From: Acetobacter conturbans
GTDB taxonomy: Bacteria; Pseudomonadota; Alphaproteobacteria; Acetobacterales; Acetobacteraceae
Direction of reading: 5' to 3'
Length of the DNA: 64,000 bases
NCBI RefSeq assembly: GCF_011516755.1
Contig: NZ_WOSY01000007.1
Coordinates: 124,001 to 188,000 of the forward strand
The notes under the pieces are model-generated. The model saw only the letters and a list, made by a program, of their open reading frames with translations. It was not told where the DNA came from and ran no database searches. A program made the position numbers and the translations under genes. Below are positions 55,552 to 64,000 of the stretch, one piece after another. Positions within the stretch are counted from its first letter, which is position 1. Every line of letters begins with the position of its first letter.

Positions 55552-56619
55552 TCAGTCGTTTCTGCGCAGGATATCCTTCAGGGCGTCCACCAGCGCCGCG
55601 CATTGCGCGTCGGTTCCGACCGTGATCCTGAGCCAGGATGATGTTCGCGGGCCTTTCAGATGGCGCACGATAATCGCCCTTTCTCTCAACGCGGCCGCCA
55701 GTGAAGCGGCCTCACGATCCTGATGGCGAGCGTAAACAAAGTTGGCACAGGAAGGCAATACCTCGAACCCGAGTTCCGCCAGAGAGCCCGAAAGGGTCTC
55801 CCGGCTGGCCATGACCTTGCTCACGCACTCGCCAAGCCAGTCCTCATCCTCATAAGCCGCCTTTGCGCCAGCCTGTGCCAGACGGTCGAGCGGATAGGAG
55901 TTGAAGCTGTCCTTGACGCGGACCAGACCCTCAATAAGAGCCGGATCGCCGACGGCGAAACCGACGCGCAGGCCAGCCAGCCCCCGTGACTTGGAGAATG
56001 TCTGGACCACCAGAAGATTCGGGTAGCGACTGATCAGGGAAATGGCGCTCTCTGCACCATAATCCACATAGGCTTCATCAATCAGCACCACCCGGTCCGG
56101 ATGCGCGGCAAGCAGTTTTTCGATGTCCCCAAGACCCAGTGCAATGCCGGTCGGAGCGTTCGGATTAGCCAGAACGATGCCGCTGTTGGGAAGATTGAAG
56201 TCATCTATCCGCACACGCAGTCCGTCATCGAGCGGCACAGTTTCGAACGGCAGCCCGTAAAGGCCGCAATAAACCGGGTAAAAACTGTAGGTGACGTCGG
56301 GAAAGAGAACCGGATCGCCATGATTGAACAGGGCCTGAAACGCGTGCGCCAGAACCTCGTCCGAACCATTACCGACAAACACATGGTCAGTCGTCAGCCC
56401 TGTCCTGCGGGCGATGGCCTCACGCAAACCGAGCGAAACCGGATCTGAATAAAGGCGCAGCGAGTCATCCGCAGCATTCCGAATGGCCTCAATCGCCTTT
56501 GGCGACGGACCGTAAGGACTCTCATTGGTGTTCAGCTTGATCAGGTTGCTGATCTTCGGCTGCTCGCCGGGAACATACGGCGTCAGACGCTGGACAAGCG
56601 GACTCCAGAAACGACTCAT
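55552..56619 (-). CDS. hisC: Histidinol-phosphate aminotransferase
   Basis: PLP transaminase (355 aa) of histidine synthesis. The PLP Lys is K210 in [25 protein letters not shown] near residue 31 and [12 protein letters not shown] near residue 150 (Asn ligand) fit class II aminotransferases, with DEAYVDY holding the PLP Asp. No other his gene is adjacent, and some HisC-like enzymes use aromatic keto acids, so a second role is possible. The ATG overlaps the stop of the ankyrin gene (56616-56619). Confidence 0.9.
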   Translation of the reverse strand: MSRFWSPLVQRLTPYVPGEQPKISNLIKLNTNESPYGPSPKAIEAIRNAADDSLRLYSDPVSLGLREAIARRTGLTTDHVFVGNGSDEVLAHAFQALFNHGDPVLFPDVTYSFYPVYCGLYGLPFETVPLDDGLRVRIDDFNLPNSGIVLANPNAPTGIALGLGDIEKLLAAHPDRVVLIDEAYVDYGAESAISLISRYPNLLVVQTFSKSRGLAGLRVGFAVGDPALIEGLVRVKDSFNSYPLDRLAQAGAKAAYEDEDWLGECVSKVMASRETLSGSLAELGFEVLPSCANFVYARHQDREAASLAAALRERAIIVRHLKGPRTSSWLRITVGTDAQCAALVDALKDILRRND

Positions 56620-57125
56620 TGAGACACTCCGAAAAGACTGAGCAACTCGGGCTGTCCCTGTGCGGCCGCCATGTCGCAGGCGCTCAGGCCCTCACCGTCC
56701 TTGCCGTTCGCGTCGGCCCCCGCTTCGAGCAGATACCGCGCCATGGCGGTGCGCCCGAACATGACGGCGAACATGAGAGGCGTACGGCCCACATTATTCG
56801 GGGCATCCAGAGCGGCCCCATGACTTACCAGAAGCTGGGCGATTCCCAGATCGCCCTTGAACGCCACACCGGCCAGCGCGGTCGCGCCCTTCGCATCCCG
56901 GAGGTCAACAGTCGCGCCGGCTTCCAGCAGCAACCGGACCGTCTCCGGATGACCGTTATAAGCGGCGAGAATCAGCGGTGTGTAACCCTTGTCGTTCCTG
57001 ATGTCTGGACTCAGTCCGGCTTCGATGAACTCACCCACCAGATCACTCTGGCCATCCCGCGCCGCATCGAGGAACAGGGCTTCGATTTCGGCCTGATCAA
57101 ATGTCGTGCCTTCCTGTTCCACCAT
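56616..57125 (-). CDS. Ankyrin-repeat protein
   Basis: Protein of 169 aa with four to five ankyrin repeats spanning about residues 15-160, for example [23 protein letters not shown]... and [23 protein letters not shown]. No signal peptide is present, so it should be cytosolic. It is the first gene of a unit coupled to hisC by a 4-base overlap. Ankyrin repeats bind proteins; the partner is unknown. Confidence 0.88.
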   Translation of the reverse strand: MVEQEGTTFDQAEIEALFLDAARDGQSDLVGEFIEAGLSPDIRNDKGYTPLILAAYNGHPETVRLLLEAGATVDLRDAKGATALAGVAFKGDLGIAQLLVSHGAALDAPNNVGRTPLMFAVMFGRTAMARYLLEAGADANGKDGEGLSACDMAAAQGQPELLSLFGVSQ

Positions 57126-57219
57126 GATACCTCTCCCTTGCAGGTTTGCTCCACCAGCGACGCTCCCCGCCGCAGGCCTTCATTCCTTCTACGCCATCCA
57201 CATCCGTCTGCGAAGGATG

Positions 57220-58287
57220 TCACCGACCAATACTGCGTGTTTCGCCGAAAGCGAGGGGTACGAACGCATCGGGAGCCAGTCCGGCCCAGTAGAGCGTTTC
57301 CTTCAGGCAGCGCTCCGGCTCACCCAGCGGCTCCTGCGACAAGGGAAACGTGCCGAAATGCATAGCGATCCCCTGTCGCGCCTCAAGCTGGCGGAACCCC
57401 TCGACGGCCTCCACCGGATCGGTATGGACCTTCCGCAGGAAAGAGCGGGGCGCATACGCTCCGATCGGCAGCAGGGCAATATCCGGTGCCCCAAGACGGG
57501 CACGAATATCCTGCCAGTGCGGCCCGTGAGCCGTATCGCCGGCGAAGAAAACGGATGGAATAGTGGGTGCCCTGGGAAAGCGCAGGAAGAAACCACCCCA
57601 CAGACGTCGCCCGGCATCCCGGAGCGTGCGCTGCGCGAAATGACGCGCTGGTGTGCAGGTGATCTCAAGATCCCCGATACGGACTGTTTCCCACCAGTCG
57701 CGCTCCGCCACGCGCCGGAGACCGGCCTGACTGATGATTTCACCATTGCCCGAGGGTGTGACCACAACAGGATTATCCCGCCGCGCAATGGCCCGAAGTG
57801 AGGGAAGGTCCAGATGGTCGTAATGGCTGTGCGACACCAGCACGATGTCGATCGGCGGCAGATCCTCCAGCCGCCAGGCGGGGGGACGTAGACGCCTGGG
57901 ACCGAAAAACGACAACGGGGAACAGCGCTCAGAAAAAATCGGATCGGTCAGCACCGCAAGAAGCCGTCCATCCGGTTGAACGAACCGCAGCAGGAACGTG
58001 CTGTGACCGATAAAGGTCACACTGACGCTCTGTGAATCCGGTGAATCGTGCGGATTTCCGACGGCCGGAGGATCAACGATGAAAGGATGTTTCTCGGTCA
58101 GATTCGAAATCATCCATCGCAGAAAAAGCGTCGGCTTGATGCCACGACGACGGCTCTTGGTGGCAACGGGAGGTTCATCCGGCCACGCCGGGGGACGTGG
58201 CCCGGGCTTCCAGTCACCGGGAATCGGAGGATTGAAGAAAAACTCTCCGTCGCAATGATCGGATGGTGCAAAATTCATATGCGGCAT
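57220..58287 (-). CDS. MBL-fold metallohydrolase, NAPE-PLD/UlaG-like
   Basis: Predicted zinc hydrolase of 355 aa. The metallo-beta-lactamase motif is SHSHYDHLD near residue 150, followed by a His in CTPARHFAQRT, the bridging Asp in FFAGDTAHG and a final His in IAMHFGTFPL. The N-terminal region FIGHSTFLLRF is typical of NAPE-PLD-like enzymes, whose substrates in bacteria are mostly unknown; phospholipid or phosphodiester hydrolysis is possible. No signal peptide is seen. dgt lies 9 bases upstream, so both are probably in one transcript. Confidence 0.83.
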   Translation of the reverse strand: MPHMNFAPSDHCDGEFFFNPPIPGDWKPGPRPPAWPDEPPVATKSRRRGIKPTLFLRWMISNLTEKHPFIVDPPAVGNPHDSPDSQSVSVTFIGHSTFLLRFVQPDGRLLAVLTDPIFSERCSPLSFFGPRRLRPPAWRLEDLPPIDIVLVSHSHYDHLDLPSLRAIARRDNPVVVTPSGNGEIISQAGLRRVAERDWWETVRIGDLEITCTPARHFAQRTLRDAGRRLWGGFFLRFPRAPTIPSVFFAGDTAHGPHWQDIRARLGAPDIALLPIGAYAPRSFLRKVHTDPVEAVEGFRQLEARQGIAMHFGTFPLSQEPLGEPERCLKETLYWAGLAPDAFVPLAFGETRSIGR

Positions 58288-58296
58288 GAAAGTCTT

Positions 58297-59526
58297 TTAC
58301 CCGGGCACGGACAAATCCGTAAGCCTGCGATGCTCCTCCATGGCGAAGCGGTCCGTCATGCTGGCAAGGTAATCAGCGACAACACGGCGACACCCCGCGT
58401 CATCCCCGGCCGCCGCGGCCTGCTCGCGCCAGCCATCGGGAAGCAGCCCCGGTGAAGAGCCGAGTATATCAAACAGTGCAGCAACCACGTGTTTCGCCTT
58501 GTGCGTCATGCGATTGACACGCCAGTGACGATAAAGATTGGCGAACAGAAAGGACCGTATCTGCCCGTTGGATTCCGCCATGGCCGGACTGAAGCCAACC
58601 ACCGGCGCGGCTGCATGGCGGACATCGTCGGCGGAAGAGGGGTCGAGAGCCAGAAGATTTTTCCGGGTCTGCTGAAGAACGTCAGAAACCAGAGCGTGTA
58701 CGATACGACGTACCATTTCATGCCGGATGCGTTGCTCGATGCCGTTCAGCGCCGCTCCGCCCGTCGCGGGAACATCCGCACTGCTTCCCGCACCAAAGGG
58801 CGTGACCGGACGCAGCAGCAACGTGCCTGTCAGTGACCGTGCTTCCCGCAAAGCATCGCCCACTACCGGCACATCGACCAAATCGTCCAGTGAGAGAAGG
58901 CCGGACTTGATGCCATCATCAAGATCGTGACCGTGATAGGCAATGTCATCAGCCAGCGCAGCCAGTTGCGCCTCGACAGAGGCAAACGTCTCCAGTTCCA
59001 GCGGATACGCGGTGTTGTAATCCTGAAGCCATTTTGAGGGATTGCTGACAGGGCCATTATGTTTGACCAGTCCCTCCAGCGTTTCCCACGTCAGGTTGAG
59101 GCCGTCAAACTGGAAATAACGCTGCTCCAGAACCGTGACCTGCCGGAGAGCCTGCGTGTTGTGGTCGAACCCTCCCCACGGAGTCATCGCCAGAGAAAGC
59201 GCATCTTCGCCAGCATGTCCGAAGGGGGTGTGACCCAGATCATGCGCGAGGGCGACAGCTTCGGTGATATCTTCGTCCACGCCGAAATATCTGGCCATGG
59301 ACCGGGCAATCTGCGCGACCTCAAGAGAATGTGTAAGGCGCGTCCGGAAGAAATCACCTTCGTGATTGATGAAGACCTGTGTTTTGTACTGGAGCCGCCG
59401 AAATCCCGACGAGTGGATGACGCGATCACGGTCACGCTGCCATGGTGAGCGCGTGGGCGAGTCCGGCTCCGCATAGAGCCGGCCGCGTGACGGCCGGGCA
59501 TTGACTGCATAAGGGGCTATGGTCAT
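58297..59526 (-). CDS. dgt: Deoxyguanosinetriphosphate triphosphohydrolase-like protein
   Basis: HD-domain hydrolase (409 aa) that cleaves dGTP or other dNTPs to the nucleoside and triphosphate. The HD motif is intact: RTRLTHSLEVAQIAR then ALAHDLGHTPFGHAGE near residue 105, and ADDIAYHGHDLDDG near residue 200. This is the shorter dGTPase type 2 class of alphaproteobacteria. ATG 59526 has GGAG 5 bases upstream; an ATG 14 codons earlier is less likely. Confidence 0.92.
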   Translation of the reverse strand: MTIAPYAVNARPSRGRLYAEPDSPTRSPWQRDRDRVIHSSGFRRLQYKTQVFINHEGDFFRTRLTHSLEVAQIARSMARYFGVDEDITEAVALAHDLGHTPFGHAGEDALSLAMTPWGGFDHNTQALRQVTVLEQRYFQFDGLNLTWETLEGLVKHNGPVSNPSKWLQDYNTAYPLELETFASVEAQLAALADDIAYHGHDLDDGIKSGLLSLDDLVDVPVVGDALREARSLTGTLLLRPVTPFGAGSSADVPATGGAALNGIEQRIRHEMVRRIVHALVSDVLQQTRKNLLALDPSSADDVRHAAAPVVGFSPAMAESNGQIRSFLFANLYRHWRVNRMTHKAKHVVAALFDILGSSPGLLPDGWREQAAAAGDDAGCRRVVADYLASMTDRFAMEEHRRLTDLSVPG

Positions 59527-59642
59527 CTGGCTCCGTTCCGCACAGGGTTGCGGAACGCATATGACCATGTCCAGCGCGATGTGGCGAGAGGATGCCGTTC
59601 ACAGAGGAAAAGGAGCAGCAGCGCCCCTCCCCCTCTGTCTCA

Positions 59643-61127
59643 TCAGAAAGCCCAGATCACGTCGCAGTTGAACCAGAGCATGTTGTTGGTGCCGTTGTTC
59701 ACGACAGGGTTCTGGACGGTACCTGCCTGGTTGAAAGGGCGGGTGCCGTTGAGGGACTTGTCGAGACGAACTTCCGGACGAATTGTGAACTGTCCGAAGC
59801 TGACATGCTTGTTGATGAAGTCCGGTCGGTACGTCACGCCGACGGTGAGAGCGCCATACGTGGTCGGCATGGCATTGTAATAGGGGTAAGGCTCGTTGGA
59901 GACGGCCTGCGTGAAGGAGTTGAAGCTGGAATATTCGGTGATGATCCCGCCCGTATTGTCGCGGAAGATTTCACCACGCGCGTTGAAGGTCAGGTTCGGG
60001 TTGAGATCATAGGCAAAGTATGTGGTGACGCCATAGGCATCGTCCCGCAACAGATCATCGTGAAGATAGGTGCCGTCAACAGTGACCGTCATCTTTTTGT
60101 TGAGCTTGTAGCTCACAAGGATGTCGCCGTTATACTGCATTTCCTTGTTGGCGAGTTTGCCGACGCCTGCGCTCACCCATCCATACGGAGAGGTCCGCGA
60201 CACGCCGTTATTTCCCTGCGGGCCGAAATGACCGAGAAGATGAAAACTCAGCTTTCCGTCGAGAAGATTGTTGAACGCAAACCCGAACGTCCCTTTTGGA
60301 CGGCTGTTGTTTCCTGCCTGACCGAAAGAGGTTGAGTTACCCGCGTCGATCCCGAGAACCCAGTCCACATACTTGTTAAGGTGCAGCGTTGTATAAATGC
60401 CGATGACCTGAAACGGTACGATATAGTCAGATGCATAATTGAAGGTATAGAACGGCCGTGCCAGCGCAGGCGTGCCTTCCGAGCCGAGAAGTCCGTACAT
60501 CTGACCGAGCTGAATATCTATTCCACGCTTCAGCAGCCAGGGCATATGGAAATCGACATGCGCCTGAGTCGGCACCCACTGGTAAAGACCATGCAGAGAA
60601 CCGTCACCCATGCCGATCGTAGGATCAAACCGTGCATCCGAACCATACATGACTTCAAAATTGAAGCCGAAGCCGTACCCATCACCGATATTCGTCACGG
60701 GGTGAGAGAGGGACCCCATGATCTGGTTCATCGTTACAGTATTGGCGCGATCCACATAAAACTGCCCGAAGTTGCGCGCCGAACGCGTCCATGGGTTACC
60801 GGCAATACCAACTTCCGCCGTCAGATGTCCGACCAGCCCATCCCAGTATGAAAGGGCTTTTCCGGCTTTGGGGTGAAAGATGTTCCCCTGAACGACTTTG
60901 AGGCTTTCCTCTGTTTCTGCCACATCATCATCAACAAGCTTGTTGTGATCAGTCACTTCATCGGGCGCCACAGACGATTTGGTCGTTGACAGGGTGACAA
61001 CAGGCGCTGCGGACGCGGCAGGAAGAACCGTCTGGGTCTGAGCGTGAGCCGCATACGGCAGGAACAGGCCCGCTGTCATAAACATTGATGAAAGCAGCAA
61101 GCTCTTTCTGCAGTATATTTCTTTCAT
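59643..61127 (-). CDS. Outer-membrane beta-barrel (porin-2-like) in the eut operon
   Basis: Predicted barrel of 494 aa. The signal peptide ends PYAAHAQ near residue 29. Many alternating hydrophobic strands with aromatic ends follow (for example GYGFGFNFEVMYG, FGFAFNNLLDG, DILVSYKLNKKMTVTVDG), and the last residue is Phe in CDVIWAF, the usual barrel-insertion signal. It resembles BBP2/OmpL-type porins. It lies 33 bases after the ethanolamine permease gene with AGAGG before the ATG, so it could let ethanolamine cross the outer membrane; that role is inferred from position only. Confidence 0.78.
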   Translation of the reverse strand: MKEIYCRKSLLLSSMFMTAGLFLPYAAHAQTQTVLPAASAAPVVTLSTTKSSVAPDEVTDHNKLVDDDVAETEESLKVVQGNIFHPKAGKALSYWDGLVGHLTAEVGIAGNPWTRSARNFGQFYVDRANTVTMNQIMGSLSHPVTNIGDGYGFGFNFEVMYGSDARFDPTIGMGDGSLHGLYQWVPTQAHVDFHMPWLLKRGIDIQLGQMYGLLGSEGTPALARPFYTFNYASDYIVPFQVIGIYTTLHLNKYVDWVLGIDAGNSTSFGQAGNNSRPKGTFGFAFNNLLDGKLSFHLLGHFGPQGNNGVSRTSPYGWVSAGVGKLANKEMQYNGDILVSYKLNKKMTVTVDGTYLHDDLLRDDAYGVTTYFAYDLNPNLTFNARGEIFRDNTGGIITEYSSFNSFTQAVSNEPYPYYNAMPTTYGALTVGVTYRPDFINKHVSFGQFTIRPEVRLDKSLNGTRPFNQAGTVQNPVVNNGTNNMLWFNCDVIWAF

Positions 61128-61160
61128 GGACCAACCTCTTTCGTATCGAACTCACCTGCC

Positions 61161-62516
61161 TCAGGAAACCGGCAGTCTTTTCTTCGTTGATGTCATCATA
61201 AAGAATACAGACAGAATTGATACGAAAGCGATATAAATCAAGAAGATTGTTGTGTTGTAGAAGATAACAGCTGCAAGTGCGATAATTGCGCAACTAAGTG
61301 CAAAGGCGGGAAGCACAGGATAAAACGGCGCACGATAGGAACGCTGCATGTCCGGCTCCTTTCTGCGCAGTACAAAAAGGCTGATCATGCTCAGGATATA
61401 CATGGTCAGAGCACCAAAAACAGACATCGTGACAAGTGTCGCCGTCAGTGACTGGCCGGCTATGGAAACGACATCATCCGAGAAAATAGCTGCAATTCCC
61501 ACGACGCCACCGGCAATCGTTGCGACATAGGGCGTCTGGAATCGCGGATGGATGCGTCCGAGAATCGCTGGAAGAAAGCCAGCTCTGGCGAGTGCGAACA
61601 TCTGCCGCGCATATCCCATGATGATGCCATGCAGCGATGCAACCAGACCGAAAAGACCCAGCCATACGAGCATGTGCAGCCAGCCGCTATGGGTACCGAC
61701 AACGCGCTTCATTGCTTCCGGCAGCGGGTCATTGAGATTCGCAAGAACGTGCCAGTCTCCGACGCCACCAGCAAAAATCATGACACCGAAGGCAAGGCAC
61801 ACCAGTGTCAGAATGCTGGCGATATAAGCGACAGGGATGGAACGTTTCGGATCTTTTGCTTCCTCGGCCGCCATGGCGACGCCTTCGATGGCGAGAAAAA
61901 ACCAGATTGCAAAAGGAATAGCCGCAAAAATACCGCCCATCGCTTCAAGGCCGAAATGCGGTGCGACTCCCCAGCCGTCATGAACGAAGTTTCCCCACGA
62001 GAAAGCGGGAGCGACCACACCCATGAAAACGAGAAGTTCGATAATGGCTGCAATCGTCACAAACAGTTCGAACGATGCCGCCACATGCACGCCGACGATA
62101 TTGAGCGCCATGAAAACGATATATGCCCCGACTGCCGCGACTTTTGGCGACAAGGCAGGAAATTGCACGTTCAGATAAGCACCGATTGCAAGGGCAATTG
62201 CAGGCGGAGCGAAAATGAACTCCACGAGCGTAGCCAGTCCCGCGACCAGACCTCCGAGTGGTCCGAGAGCACGGAAACTGTACATGAACGGACCGCCTGC
62301 ATGCGGAATTGCAGTGGTGAGTTCCGTAAAGCTGAAGATGAAAGAGGTATACATCAGCGCCACGAACATGGTCGCGAGCATGAAACCCAGCGTTCCCGCT
62401 GTACCCCAGCCATAACTCCAGCCGAAATATTCGCCTGAAATCACGAGACCGACGCCGATTCCCCACAGATGGAAGGAGCCGAGTGTCTTGTTGAGCGTTG
62501 TCACACCCGTTGTCAT
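61161..62516 (-). CDS. eat: Ethanolamine permease (APC superfamily)
   Basis: Inner-membrane transporter of 451 aa with about 12 helices. The first reads GIGVGLVISGEYFGWSYGW, the EAT-family mark (GEYFGW), and FFLAIEGVAMAAEEAKDPKR near residue 205 is also typical. The family imports ethanolamine. The ATG overlaps the eutC stop (62513-62516), which ties it to ethanolamine ammonia-lyase and supports the substrate call. Confidence 0.92.
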   Translation of the reverse strand: MTTGVTTLNKTLGSFHLWGIGVGLVISGEYFGWSYGWGTAGTLGFMLATMFVALMYTSFIFSFTELTTAIPHAGGPFMYSFRALGPLGGLVAGLATLVEFIFAPPAIALAIGAYLNVQFPALSPKVAAVGAYIVFMALNIVGVHVAASFELFVTIAAIIELLVFMGVVAPAFSWGNFVHDGWGVAPHFGLEAMGGIFAAIPFAIWFFLAIEGVAMAAEEAKDPKRSIPVAYIASILTLVCLAFGVMIFAGGVGDWHVLANLNDPLPEAMKRVVGTHSGWLHMLVWLGLFGLVASLHGIIMGYARQMFALARAGFLPAILGRIHPRFQTPYVATIAGGVVGIAAIFSDDVVSIAGQSLTATLVTMSVFGALTMYILSMISLFVLRRKEPDMQRSYRAPFYPVLPAFALSCAIIALAAVIFYNTTIFLIYIAFVSILSVFFMMTSTKKRLPVS

Positions 62517-63313
62517 GCTTGTGTGTCCTTATCAAGGGCAGGCGAGGCATTGTCGAGAATACTGCTTTCCGGAGCATCATCTTTCAGATCGACACCGGTC
62601 AGCTTCCTCTGTCTGGCCTCACGCATCAGCCAGGCAAGTTTATCGGCGGCAACAGCCGTTCTCAGGCCATGCGGATGAATATTGGAAAGACAGTTGCGGG
62701 CGGAGTCCGGGCAGCCGACCCGTGGCGCATAGGTCAGATAGACACCCATGCTGTTCGCAACACTGAGACCTGGCCTCTCGCCAATCATCATCACAACCAT
62801 GCTCGCACCCATGGCTGCGGCAATTTCGTCACCGATGGCGACACGTGCCTGTTCGGCGATGACCAGAGGGGCAATGGACCAGTCCTTCAACCGCTCCTTC
62901 ATGGCGTGATAAAGCGGCACGGCGCCCTCCGCCGCAGCAACAGACGACAGGCCATCAGCGGCGACAAACACCGCGTCCCACGTGCCTTTTTCCAGACCAG
63001 CGAGACTTTCTGGCGATAAACGTCGCCCCATATCCGGCCGCCGCAGATAGGTCGGGCGATCCACCGCACGACTATGCACCAGCAGACAGGGCTCTCCCTG
63101 CAGCTCCGCCTTCATCGCGTCCACATCAAGAGGTGCGTGCACCGCATCGCGCGCCTGCGCATGTGCGGCCTGAAACGCCAGCACATCCGTACTGCGCTGG
63201 GCATTACCGCTGCGTCCAAGACCGATACGGGCGCGGGTCAGCGATCGCAGGTCGTTCCATGGATCGACGGACAGGCGATCAGGCTTCTGAACTGGAGTTT
63301 TGTCATGCGCCAT
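62513..63313 (-). CDS. eutC: Ethanolamine ammonia-lyase small subunit
   Basis: Light chain (266 aa) of the adenosylcobalamin-dependent enzyme that splits ethanolamine into acetaldehyde and ammonia. Marks are LTRARIGLGRSGNA near residue 25, VFVAADGLSSVAA near residue 115, and VVMMIGERPGLSVANSMGVYL near residue 172, which lines the cobalamin site. It starts 2 bases after the eutB stop, so the two chains are made together. Confidence 0.95.
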   Translation of the reverse strand: MAHDKTPVQKPDRLSVDPWNDLRSLTRARIGLGRSGNAQRSTDVLAFQAAHAQARDAVHAPLDVDAMKAELQGEPCLLVHSRAVDRPTYLRRPDMGRRLSPESLAGLEKGTWDAVFVAADGLSSVAAAEGAVPLYHAMKERLKDWSIAPLVIAEQARVAIGDEIAAAMGASMVVMMIGERPGLSVANSMGVYLTYAPRVGCPDSARNCLSNIHPHGLRTAVAADKLAWLMREARQRKLTGVDLKDDAPESSILDNASPALDKDTQA

Positions 63314-63315
63314 GG

Positions 63316-64000
63316 TCAGGCAATCATCTGGCCGAGACGGGTCTGAGCCGGCGAGAGCGGCAACATCCGGTCACGCACGGCATCGTAAAGACCCGTCTGC
63401 TCCAGCCATGCGGCAAATTCCGGTGCGGGCTTCAGTTTCAGGAGATCCCGCAGAGTCAGGATGTCGTGAAACGCCAGGCTCTGGTAATTGAGCATGATAT
63501 CGTCGGCACCCGGAACCGCGATCAGGAATGAGATCCCTGCCGTGGCCAGCAGAACCATCAGGTTGTCCATGTCGTCCTGATCGGCCTCGGCATGGTTGGT
63601 GTAGCAGGCGTCACATCCCATCGGCACGCCAAGAAGCTTGGCGCAGAAATGGTCTTCCAGACCGGCACGAATGATCTGCTTGCCGTCATAAAGATATTCG
63701 GGGCCGATGAACCCGACGACCGTGTTCACCAGCAGCGGCCGGAACGCCCGGGCAACGGCATAAGCCCGTGTTTCGACGGTCTGCTGGTCGATGCCGTGAT
63801 GGGCATCCGCCGACAGCGCCGCGCCCTGCCCCGTCTCGAAATACATGAGATTGTCGCCAACGGTACCGCGCTTCAGCGCCTGCGCGGCCTCGTGCGCTTC
63901 CCTGAGGATGCCGAGCGTGACGCCGAATCCTTCGTTCGCCTTCTGCGTGCCTGCGATCGACTGGAATACCAGATCCACCGCGCCGCCACGATTGATGATC
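63316..64000 (-). CDS. eutB: Ethanolamine ammonia-lyase large subunit, 5'-truncated
   Basis: C-terminal 227 codons of the catalytic heavy chain; the gene continues past base 64000. AVDLVFQSIAGTQKANEGFG is visible near the window edge, then YFETGQGAALSADAHHGID, which holds active-site Glu and substrate-contacting residues, and VETRAYAVARAF. The C-terminus ends in LSPAQTRLGQMIA. Any regulator or promoter of the operon lies outside the window. Confidence 0.96.
   Translation of the reverse strand, partial: IINRGGAVDLVFQSIAGTQKANEGFGVTLGILREAHEAAQALKRGTVGDNLMYFETGQGAALSADAHHGIDQQTVETRAYAVARAFRPLLVNTVVGFIGPEYLYDGKQIIRAGLEDHFCAKLLGVPMGCDACYTNHAEADQDDMDNLMVLLATAGISFLIAVPGADDIMLNYQSLAFHDILTLRDLLKLKPAPEFAAWLEQTGLYDAVRDRMLPLSPAQTRLGQMIA

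Noticed and set aside
1..64000. CRISPR arrays, tRNA, rRNA, 4.5S RNA and tmRNA
   Set aside because: No regularly spaced repeats and no tRNA T-loop or SRP-RNA signature were noticed on either strand by eye; a covariance-model scan could still find a divergent RNA.

Overview
The window looks like chromosomal DNA of an acetic acid bacterium or a close relative (Alphaproteobacteria, Acetobacteraceae). The support is a high and even GC content, the gene block ffh-rpsP-rimM-trmD-rplS followed by leuC-leuD, a stand-alone P-II gene, paired RND exporters, and c-di-GMP enzymes with MHYT and PAS sensors. No rRNA, tRNA, CRISPR array, prophage or intact insertion sequence was recognised. Genus and species cannot be fixed from the sequence alone.

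Layout. 1-3.1 kb: the 3' part of ETF-ubiquinone oxidoreductase, then etfB and etfA, closed by a terminator. 3.2-8.8 kb: an MHYT-PAS-GGDEF-EAL protein, a methylthioribose kinase and a TPR/glycosyltransferase fusion. 9-14.5 kb: a tripartite heavy-metal-type RND exporter (+). 14.5-17 kb: two overlapping GT4 glycosyltransferases (-). 17-19.4 kb: ArgE and an M14-type deacylase (+). 19.4-25.4 kb: a second RND exporter of the drug/hydrophobe type (-). 25.4-26.5 kb: a 1.1 kb stretch without a credible gene. 26.5-34.8 kb: glyA, an APC permease, a CNNM/CBS protein, a second GGDEF-EAL protein and a DUF763 protein. 35-41.6 kb: the phosphate regulon, transcribed pstC-pstA-pstB-phoU-phoB-phoR-pstS. 41.9-43.8 kb: a DUF333 lipoprotein, a nitroreductase-type enzyme and an isolated WYL-like protein. 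43.8-50 kb: leuD, leuC and the rplS-trmD-rimM-rpsP-ffh block. 50-59.5 kb: gabD, xth, an A-type Fe-S carrier, P-II, a UbiH-family hydroxylase, hisC with an ankyrin gene, an MBL hydrolase and dgt. 59.6-64 kb: eutB (cut by the window end), eutC, an ethanolamine permease and an outer-membrane beta-barrel.

How the genes work together. The etf genes pass electrons from flavoprotein dehydrogenases to ubiquinone. The pst/pho block imports phosphate and senses it. The eut genes form a short, microcompartment-free ethanolamine route: outer-membrane barrel, permease, B12-dependent ammonia-lyase. Many neighbouring genes overlap by 1-4 bases (ATGA or TGATG), which points to translational coupling.

Nothing in the window proves a new biological system. 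The best leads are the barrel gene inside the eut operon, the stand-alone WYL-like protein beside repeat-rich DNA, the DUF763 protein, the ArgE/M14 deacylase pair, pstS placed last behind its own PHO-box-like site, and a roughly 190-bp element with 12-bp inverted ends beside leuC.
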